This document shows positions 1 through 5,186 of a stretch of 10,287 nucleotides of DNA, piece by piece (positions within the stretch are counted from its first letter, which is position 1; each line of letters starts with the position of its first letter). The position numbers and the translations under genes were made by a program. The notes beneath the pieces were generated by a model. The model saw nothing but the letters and a program-made list of their open reading frames with translations, did not search any database and had not been told where the DNA came from. The stretch is from an uncultured Holophagaceae bacterium (GTDB lineage Bacteria; Acidobacteriota; Holophagae; Holophagales; Holophagaceae). The stretch spans positions 1 to 10,287 of the forward strand of contig CAITBU010000060.1 of NCBI GenBank assembly GCA_903890595.1. Reading direction: 5' to 3'.

Positions 1-1
1 G

Positions 2-313
2 TCCGGGGGCGAGTGGATCAGCTCCATCGCCCTGGAGAACCTCGCGGTGGCCCACCCGGCGGTGTACCAGTCCGCAGTGATCTCCGTGGCCCATCCCCAG
101 TGGGGCGAGCGGCCTCTGCTCATCGTGGTGCTGAAGCCCGGGGCCACCGCCACCCGGGAGGAGCTGCTGGCCTTCTACGAGGGCAAGATCCCCCGCTGGC
201 AGATCCCCAACGACGTGGCCTTCCTGCCCGAGCTCCCCCACACCGCCACCGGGAAGATCCAGAAGCTCAAGCTGCGCGCCGCCTTCAAGGACCACACCTG
301 GCCCCAGGGCTAG
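2..313 (+). CDS. Fatty-acyl-CoA synthetase (AMP-forming), C-terminal fragment
   Basis: The 5' part lies outside the window; 103 C-terminal residues and a TAG stop are present. The fragment opens with SGGEWISSIALEN, the hinge-region motif of acyl-adenylate enzymes of the AlkK / medium- and long-chain fatty-acyl-CoA ligase type. It continues through the small mobile C-terminal domain to LPHTATGKIQKLKLR, the A10 motif. The lysine in TGK (codon 254-256) corresponds to the conserved adenylation lysine. By family knowledge the enzyme activates a fatty acid with ATP to an acyl-AMP and transfers it to CoA in the cytoplasm. Chain-length preference cannot be read from this part. The fragment looks intact to its natural end, followed by a small terminator-like hairpin. 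Confidence 0.9.
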   Translation, partial: SGGEWISSIALENLAVAHPAVYQSAVISVAHPQWGERPLLIVVLKPGATATREELLAFYEGKIPRWQIPNDVAFLPELPHTATGKIQKLKLRAAFKDHTWPQG

Positions 314-352
314 CGGGTTGCCCACCCTCCCGAAGAAGCCCATGCTGTAGTT

Positions 353-375
353 GGGCACGATTGCCCTTCCTTTTT
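353..375 (+). terminator. Weak intrinsic terminator candidate after the acyl-CoA synthetase
   Basis: GGGCA (353-357) and TGCCC (362-366) form a 5-bp stem around a 4-nt loop (CGAT). A T-rich stretch, TTCCTTTTT, follows at 367-375. It lies 40 bp after the stop codon and just before the next start at 385. The stem is short, so termination may be partial, and the hairpin would also lie in the leader of the next gene. Confidence 0.4.
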
Positions 376-384
376 GCCAAGACC

Positions 385-606
385 ATGCGCCATCGACACC
401 TGAACCACCAGACCTTCACCCTCGCTGCCATCGATGATGTGATCGATCGCGGGCAGAAGCAGGACTGGCTTGAGTTGCGCCGTGCGGTGCTAGCAGATCC
501 TTCCCTTCTGGAGCGGATCCGCATGGTCTGTGCTGCCCACCTCGAGGATCCCTACGCCCAGCGCTATCACTTCTGGTTCCACTATGTCGAACAAAGCGTT
601 GCCTGA
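385..606 (+). CDS. Small protein of unknown family, partner of the AbiEii-like nucleotidyltransferase
   Basis: A 73-residue soluble protein with no signal peptide or membrane segment. I do not recognise a named domain. It begins MRHRHLNHQTFTLAAIDDVI, has a charged helical middle (residues 17-46), and ends with an aromatic and histidine-rich segment, DPYAQRYHFWFHYVE (55-69). ATG 385 is chosen because the frame upstream reads as low-complexity, non-conserved-looking sequence and runs through the end of the synthetase gene. No clear Shine-Dalgarno sequence precedes the ATG. The last 23 bp overlap the start of the nucleotidyltransferase gene, so the two are probably translationally coupled. By position it could be the antitoxin or a regulator of that protein. 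It is far too short for a canonical AbiEi antitoxin with a winged-helix domain. The function is inferred from context only. Confidence 0.72.
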   Translation: MRHRHLNHQTFTLAAIDDVIDRGQKQDWLELRRAVLADPSLLERIRMVCAAHLEDPYAQRYHFWFHYVEQSVA

Positions 607-1288
607 CTGGGACGCCGTCCTTTCAGCGGCAGCTCGCCTTCAGTCCATCCTCCCGGATGCTGTTCTCGTTGGGGGGACGGCGGCGGCCTTGCATGTGGGT
701 CACCGAATTTCCACGGATGCTGACCACACCCTGGACGACCTGCAAGGTCGCTTTGATGAGGTCTTGGCGGCACTGGAATCCGTGGCGGGATGGGAAACAG
801 CCCGGATCAAGCGACCCGTCATGATCCTCGGCAGCCTGGATGGAATCGAAACGGGTATTCGGCAACTCATCCGCAAAGAGCCCCTGGAGAAGGCCTGCTT
901 CCAATTTCACGGGGGAAGCATCACCTTCCCAACCCAGGCCGAGATCCTCCGCATCAAGGCCGTTCTGATCCTGCTTCGAAATGCCACCCGAGACTACCTG
1001 GACTTCGTTGCCTTGGCAGATGCCATGGGCCCGGCGGAGGCCTGGAAATCCCTGCAGCGGTTTGATGTCCTCTACCCCCAGAGGGGCGGTGAGTCCGCTC
1101 TGCTCCAGCTGCAGGTCCAACTCAGCAAGCCCATGCCCTTTGATCGGGAAGGAATGAGCTTGCTGGAGTACAAAAACCTAGCCCCCAAGTGGCACGACTG
1201 GTTGCAAGTAGAGTCCGCCTGCATGGGGCTCTCGGCCTACTTCTTTGACGCCTTCGCACGTGACAGCGACGGTGCCGTCGGCGGGTAG
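584..1288 (+). CDS. AbiEii/AbiGii-like nucleotidyltransferase (putative toxin)
   Basis: A 234-residue protein with the hallmarks of the AbiEii/DUF1814 nucleotidyltransferase family. Residues 30-32 are GGT, followed by ALH and then HRISTDADH (40-48). This matches the family pattern GG-T-x-L-x-HR-x-S-x-D-x-D, with D45 and D47 the likely metal ligands. A second conserved block follows: P116-T117, E120, K125 and RNATRDYLDF (132-141), matching the family's downstream E/K/RD-x-x-D signature. In characterised members this fold modifies tRNA or another substrate with nucleotides and stops growth. ATG 584 is preferred over a GTG at 530, because it begins just before the conserved fold and overlaps the upstream gene by 23 bp in the manner of coupled genes; no strong SD is visible. 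Hand-counted GC of 55% at 841-900 and 961-1020 is lower than 65-70% in the receptor and phosphorylase genes, which suggests acquisition. The catalytic residues look intact. Confidence 0.82.
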   Translation: MSNKALPDWDAVLSAAARLQSILPDAVLVGGTAAALHVGHRISTDADHTLDDLQGRFDEVLAALESVAGWETARIKRPVMILGSLDGIETGIRQLIRKEPLEKACFQFHGGSITFPTQAEILRIKAVLILLRNATRDYLDFVALADAMGPAEAWKSLQRFDVLYPQRGGESALLQLQVQLSKPMPFDREGMSLLEYKNLAPKWHDWLQVESACMGLSAYFFDAFARDSDGAVGG

Positions 1289-1316
1289 GGGCCCCCGAGG
1301 CCTCGGGGCCCCCTAC
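1285..1316. terminator. Bidirectional terminator palindrome containing both stop codons
   Basis: Two 16-nt arms, 1285-1300 and 1301-1316, are reverse complements with a single mismatched position. The outer ends are GTAGGGG and CCCCTAC. The TAG stop of the + gene (1286-1288) lies in the left arm and the TAG stop of the - gene (CTA at 1313-1315) lies in the right arm. The convergent genes therefore share one hairpin that ends both transcripts. There is no good T-tract on either side, only CTTCT on +, so release may be inefficient, or the hairpin may mainly protect the 3' ends. Confidence 0.7.
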
Positions 1317-1975
1317 TTCTCCGGGATGAGCTTCTTGAGGGCGCCCACCAGGGCGTTGGGCTCGTAGCCCAGCTTCTGGTAGGCCACCTTGCCTTCGCGG
1401 TCGAGGATGAAGAGGGCGGGCAGCACGGGCAGGACCTTCATGAGCGAGGCGGGGCCCTGCTCGCCGAGGCCCGGCATGTAGAGGCGGGTCTTACCCACGA
1501 AGGCCCGGTTCTTGGCCAGGAAGGGCCCGAGGGCGGCCCACTTGCCTTCGTCCAGGCAGACGGGCCAGACCTCGAAGCCGAACTTCTCGCCCTTGGCCTG
1601 GAAGTCCACCAGCTCATTGAGGAGGTTCAGGGACGGTCCGCAGGTGGTCTGCCAGAAGCCGATGACCACCAGCTTGCCCTTCATGTCCGACACCGGCAGC
1701 GCCTTGTTGGCGGCATCGTACACCGCGAAGGCTGTGCCGGGCTGACGCTCGGCCTTGGGGAACAGCACCCCGCCGGTGGCTTCGCCCATCACCTGGTCGC
1801 CCACGGCGCCTGCGATGCCCCCAGTGGTGTTGCGCTGCCCCCCCTTGCGGAACATGGCATCTTCGTGGCCCTCGATGCGGGGGCAGGCAGCGTCCGAGGT
1901 GGGGCGGGACTGGTAGAGGGCCTGGGCCTGCAGGCTGAGGCCAGAGACCAGGAGAAGGATGGCGGGAATCCGCAC
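1313..1975 (-). CDS. Exported thioredoxin-fold (TlpA/redoxin-like) protein with a CxxS site
   Basis: A 220-residue protein. Residues 1-19 form a signal peptide with a hydrophobic core AILLLVSGLSL and a likely AQA cleavage site, so it should act in the periplasm. A low-complexity, Gly-rich linker (about 43-70) leads to a thioredoxin fold: GKLVVIGFWQTTCGPS (100-115), then a cis-proline region LPALFILDREGKVAYQ with Pro186. The usual WCxxC site is WQTTCGPS, so the second catalytic cysteine is Ser115. Only C31, C112 and C140 remain. A monothiol site of this kind is more suited to mixed-disulfide chemistry or binding than to classical dithiol reduction. The start is GTG at 1975, supported by GGAGG five nt upstream. 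It lies downstream of receptor 1 on the same strand, beyond that gene's terminator; I see no convincing promoter of its own, so read-through is possible. Confidence 0.82.
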   Translation of the reverse strand: MRIPAILLLVSGLSLQAQALYQSRPTSDAACPRIEGHEDAMFRKGGQRNTTGGIAGAVGDQVMGEATGGVLFPKAERQPGTAFAVYDAANKALPVSDMKGKLVVIGFWQTTCGPSLNLLNELVDFQAKGEKFGFEVWPVCLDEGKWAALGPFLAKNRAFVGKTRLYMPGLGEQGPASLMKVLPVLPALFILDREGKVAYQKLGYEPNALVGALKKLIPEK

Positions 1976-2016
1976 GGGGCCTCCGGGTTAAGAGCAAGCA
2001 ATAACAGCATCCGAGA

Positions 2017-2044
2017 AAAGGGGCCCCTTGCGGAGCCCCTTTTC
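2017..2044 (-). terminator. Intrinsic terminator of receptor 1
   Basis: AAAAGGGGC (2017-2025) and GCCCCTTTT (2036-2044) form a 9-bp perfect stem around a 10-nt loop. It lies 17 nt beyond the stop codon of the receptor gene. Read on the - strand, the stem ends in TTTT followed by CTC. The flanking A and T runs would allow some function on the + strand too, but nothing on that strand ends here. Confidence 0.85.
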
Positions 2045-2061
2045 ATGACAGCGCTGACGAT

Positions 2062-4902
2062 CTAGAAGGTCAGCTTGACGCCCCAGCGGTAGGCGCGGCC
2101 CGTGAGCCAGGCGTTTGCATAACCGAAGGCGGGATTCAGGACGGCAGAGGAGGTCGTGTTGTACTGGTCCCAGGCGGTCTGGGTGCGCTTGTTGAACACG
2201 TTGAAGATGTCGATGGTAGGAACCAGCTTCATCTTGGCGCTCAGCTTGTACTGGTACTCGAGGTGCGCGTCCACCACGGACTGGGCGGGCAGAGTGCCGC
2301 GGGTCCCGTACTGGTGATTTTCGGGAATCGCATTGCCGTAGCCACCCCAGTCCATGCCGCCGCTGGGGTCACCGCTGAGGGTACCGTTGTCAAAGGCGCT
2401 CTTGGGTGTGCCGCTCTGGTAGTTCAAGCGGCCGCCGGCGGAGAAGGCGCCGCCGAAGAGGTCCCAGGTGTAGGAGCCGAAGAGCTTGACGATGTGGCGA
2501 CGGTCGAGGGGCAGGTAGCCGTTGCCCACATAGGGCGCGTAGTCCCAGGTGGAGGTGATGTTCGCATCCGCCTGGCCGTTGCTGGTCTGGCCGATGCCCT
2601 CGTAGTTGCCGTGGAGGTGGCTGAGGGTGTAGCTGAAGCTGACGATGTAGCGGTCCGTCTTCCGGTCCAGGGTCACATCCAGGGAGTTGTAGTTATTCTT
2701 GGGGTCCGGGAATACGGTGTTGGTCCAGGTGTTCAGGCCGCCCGGGGTGCTGTGGTACTTGTTGTTCAACCACTGGTAGGTCTTGCCGGCCTTGGGGTTC
2801 CAGAGGATGGCGAAGCCCTCGCCGTCGATGGGCATGCCGGTGGCATCGGTGGGGACGGTGTCCTCGATGATGCGCTCAAGCTTGCGGTACTTGGCGTGGG
2901 CACCCACGGTCCAGCCGTTGGCCAGGGTGTGGTCAACGCCGAGGATGTACTCCGTGCGCTTGGGGACCTTCAGGCCATCCAGCGGGTGCTGGTAGTCGCG
3001 GTAATAGCCCGAGTAGTCGTAAACGGCATAGGGTGCACCGGAGACAGTGTAGGCGGCGGTGTTGACATCATAGGTGGCGTTGCCCGTGGAAGCCCGGTAG
3101 CGCTTCTGGACATAGGTCTCGTTGCCCGCAGTGCGGAGCGAGGCCTGCATGGGGAACCGCTCCTGGTAGGCGGCATAGTTCGCCGAAAGCTTGGTCTTGC
3201 CATCGTTGTTCACATCCCAAGTCAGGCCCAGGCGGGGCTGGAGCTGATCCTTAACGTCCGTGAACTCCACGAAGGTCTTGCCGTCGTTGCCCGTGACCTT
3301 CTGGGTCTCAAGGCGAACGCCGTAGGAGAGGCGCAGGCCGGGCTTCACTTCCCACTGGTCCTGAGCGTAGTAGCCATTGAAGGCGATCTTGGCGTTGGAC
3401 CCCAGGTTGGCGTAGGTGGTGGTGTAGATGGACGAGAGGACAGTGCCAGAGCGGTTGATGGTGACCCGGTCATCCCCGGCCAGCAGGTCGTTCACAAAGG
3501 AGCTGGCGCTGGCGCTGCTGAACCCGGCCTTGATGGAGTGGTCCCCAAGGAACCAGGAGAGGTCCACGCGGAACTGCTTGTTGTCGCCCTTGTCGGTCTC
3601 GGCGTAGTCACCGATGCCACCGCGTACATAGGCGGTACCCGCTGCCACGCCATCAAGCCTTCCGGGCCCAGCGACATACCACATGTAGTCCGTGATGGAA
3701 GCCTGGAGCACCGTGGGCTTGACGTGAGACTCGACCGAAGTGCTACCCGCTTTTGCGGTCAGCAGCAGGGTGGGGCTGATGTTCCAGTCGTAGGTCAGGG
3801 ACCAGCTCTGGGTCTTGTTGGACTGGGCGTAGCCGGCGTTGCGGTTGCCCCGGGTGGGGTAGGCATTGATCTGGTCGATGGGCTCATTGACGGAGTTGAT
3901 GGTGGCCGTCAGCTGCTGGGACTGGGTCAGGAAGTAGTTCAGCTTGGCATAGACGTTGGTCGTCTTGTCCTGAAGGGGGGTGTTCCTGAGGCCAATGTTG
4001 TTGATGAGAGGGATGCTCTCGATGTTGATCTGGTTGACGCCCACGAAGTAGAAGAGCTTGTCCGTGACCAGGGCACCGCCGGCGGTGAAGCCGAAGTCGT
4101 AGCGATAGTTGGGGGTGGACTGATTGTAGAAGTTGGTGCGGATTGCGGCCCCCTGGAGCTGAGCGGCATCGCTGGTGATCCAGGCGCTGCCCACGAACTG
4201 GTTGGTACCGGACTTGGTGATGGCATTAACCACGCCACCAAGGGCACTGTACTCCGCACGGAAGCCGCCGGTCTGGACTTCGACCTGGTCGAAGAAGTCG
4301 GTGGGCATGGAAGCGCCCTGGAAGCCCTTGCGGTAGTCGGTGGTGTCGAGACCGTCCACCACGAAGCTGTTCTCCAGACCGGAGGCGCCGCTGATGGAGA
4401 GGCCCAGGCTGCTGTTCTGGGTGCCGGGGGCCAGGAACGCGAGGCTGTTGAAGTCGCGGCCCATGGGGATGGAGCTCAGCTGATCCACCTGGAGGGTGGA
4501 GCCCGTCTGAGTGGTGGAGAGATCAAGCACGGCGGCGTTGGCGACGACGGAGACGACGGCGCTGGCTTCGGCGGCGACCTTGAAGTTGGCGCTGGAGGTG
4601 TTGTTCAGAAGGACGTTGACCTTCTGGGCGGGGGCGCTCTGGCCGCCCTTGTTGGCCTTGATGTTCCAGTCACCGGGGTTCAGCATGGCCAAGCGGAAGC
4701 TACCATCCGCAGCGGTCGTGGTGGTGCGGGCGATCTGGGTGGAAGTGGCCGTGACCGTGGCACCTGCCAGGGGCTTGCCGGCGGCATCCCGCACGACACC
4801 CTGGATGGCACCCGTGGTGGAGGTCTGCGCCTGGGCGACAAACCCACTGCCAGCGATGAGGGCCAGGGCGGTGAACCCAAGGCGGTTGATGGAACGATTC
4901 AT
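2062..4902 (-). CDS. TonB-dependent receptor, Oar-like, with carboxypeptidase-regulatory-like domain (receptor 1)
   Basis: A 946-residue outer-membrane protein. Residues 1-25 are a signal peptide ending AQA. Residues 31-112 form a carboxypeptidase-regulatory-like beta-sandwich (GAIQGVVRDAAGKPLAGATV, later DGSFRLAMLNPG). Residues about 125-235 are the plug, with IPMGRDF (145-151), VDGLD (182-186) and GGVVNAITKSGTN (222-234). The rest is a beta-barrel rich in alternating aromatic strands, ending WGVKLTF with the C-terminal phenylalanine used for outer-membrane insertion. Receptors of this class take up or bind large substrates using TonB energy; some resemble Myxococcus Oar. The substrate cannot be told from the sequence. 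ATG 4902 is chosen over an in-frame start at 4953 because AAGGAG lies 5 nt upstream and the signal peptide follows at once. It has its own terminator and a candidate promoter. Confidence 0.93.
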   Translation of the reverse strand: MNRSINRLGFTALALIAGSGFVAQAQTSTTGAIQGVVRDAAGKPLAGATVTATSTQIARTTTTAADGSFRLAMLNPGDWNIKANKGGQSAPAQKVNVLLNNTSSANFKVAAEASAVVSVVANAAVLDLSTTQTGSTLQVDQLSSIPMGRDFNSLAFLAPGTQNSSLGLSISGASGLENSFVVDGLDTTDYRKGFQGASMPTDFFDQVEVQTGGFRAEYSALGGVVNAITKSGTNQFVGSAWITSDAAQLQGAAIRTNFYNQSTPNYRYDFGFTAGGALVTDKLFYFVGVNQINIESIPLINNIGLRNTPLQDKTTNVYAKLNYFLTQSQQLTATINSVNEPIDQINAYPTRGNRNAGYAQSNKTQSWSLTYDWNISPTLLLTAKAGSTSVESHVKPTVLQASITDYMWYVAGPGRLDGVAAGTAYVRGGIGDYAETDKGDNKQFRVDLSWFLGDHSIKAGFSSASASSFVNDLLAGDDRVTINRSGTVLSSIYTTTYANLGSNAKIAFNGYYAQDQWEVKPGLRLSYGVRLETQKVTGNDGKTFVEFTDVKDQLQPRLGLTWDVNNDGKTKLSANYAAYQERFPMQASLRTAGNETYVQKRYRASTGNATYDVNTAAYTVSGAPYAVYDYSGYYRDYQHPLDGLKVPKRTEYILGVDHTLANGWTVGAHAKYRKLERIIEDTVPTDATGMPIDGEGFAILWNPKAGKTYQWLNNKYHSTPGGLNTWTNTVFPDPKNNYNSLDVTLDRKTDRYIVSFSYTLSHLHGNYEGIGQTSNGQADANITSTWDYAPYVGNGYLPLDRRHIVKLFGSYTWDLFGGAFSAGGRLNYQSGTPKSAFDNGTLSGDPSGGMDWGGYGNAIPENHQYGTRGTLPAQSVVDAHLEYQYKLSAKMKLVPTIDIFNVFNKRTQTAWDQYNTTSSAVLNPAFGYANAWLTGRAYRWGVKLTF

Positions 4903-4917
4903 AGCAACTCCTTGAAG

Positions 4918-4933
4918 AGCGGCTGTAGCCGCT
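4918..4933 (-). promoter_or_regulatory. RBS-proximal hairpin in the leader of receptor 1
   Basis: AGCGGCT (4918-4924) and AGCCGCT (4927-4933) are perfect inverted repeats separated by 2 nt. A realistic hairpin would be 6 bp with a 4-nt loop. In the transcript it ends 4 nt before the Shine-Dalgarno AAGGAG (4908-4913). It may limit ribosome access or stabilise the 5' region; the role is inference. Confidence 0.45.
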
Positions 4934-5027
4934 GAGGGAATAGGGGCTCCCATGGCTCGGTGAGGGCCATCGGGGCATGTTACGCAAATGTTTCAAGCCG
5001 CTGGGCGGGAGGTCTAGTGTGGGTAGG

Positions 5028-5056
5028 ATAGTCTAAGTTCCCCAGCGAGTTGTAAA
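5028..5056 (-). promoter_or_regulatory. Candidate sigma-70-like promoter for receptor 1
   Basis: On the - strand, TTTACA (5056-5051; 5 of 6 matches to TTGACA) is followed after 17 bp by GACTAT (5033-5028; 3 of 6 matches to TATAAT). It lies between the terminator of receptor 2 and the receptor 1 start, so a promoter is expected in this 285-bp gap. The -10 match is weak and the exact site is uncertain. Confidence 0.3.
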
Positions 5057-5135
5057 TTTTTCTAGACGCCGGGACCGAGCCCATGAAGGGTCCATTCACG
5101 ACATCCGAATCCTCAAAGACCGCGCATTCTCTCCA

Positions 5136-5175
5136 AACAAAAGAACGAGGCCCCGGAGGGCCTCGTTCTTTTGTT
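5136..5175 (-). terminator. Strong intrinsic terminator of receptor 2
   Basis: A perfect 17-bp stem joins 5136-5152 and 5159-5175, extendable by one C-G pair to leave a 4-nt loop. The top is GC-rich (GAGGCC/GGCCTC) and the base is A/T-rich (CAAAAGAAC / GTTCTTTTG). It begins 11 nt after the stop codon of receptor 2 and separates the two receptor genes transcriptionally. Confidence 0.88.
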
Positions 5176-5186
5176 GCTGGTGGGTT

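Noticed and set aside
13..384. N-terminal extension of the 73-aa protein's frame
   Set aside because: It overlaps the real acyl-CoA synthetase frame and reads as Arg/Pro/Gly-rich noise; ATG 385 begins the protein-like part.
530..583. Upstream GTG start for the nucleotidyltransferase
   Set aside because: It would add 18 Ser/Pro/Thr-rich residues inside the neighbouring gene, without an SD; ATG 584 fits better.
623..1120. A 165-codon frame on the - strand
   Set aside because: Antisense to the nucleotidyltransferase, with no domain and no SD that I could see.
2263..4935. An 890-codon open frame on the + strand
   Set aside because: It is the antisense of receptor 1. Its translation is a Val/Gly/Ala-rich sequence with no recognisable fold, as expected when GC-rich codon bias removes stop codons from the opposite frame.
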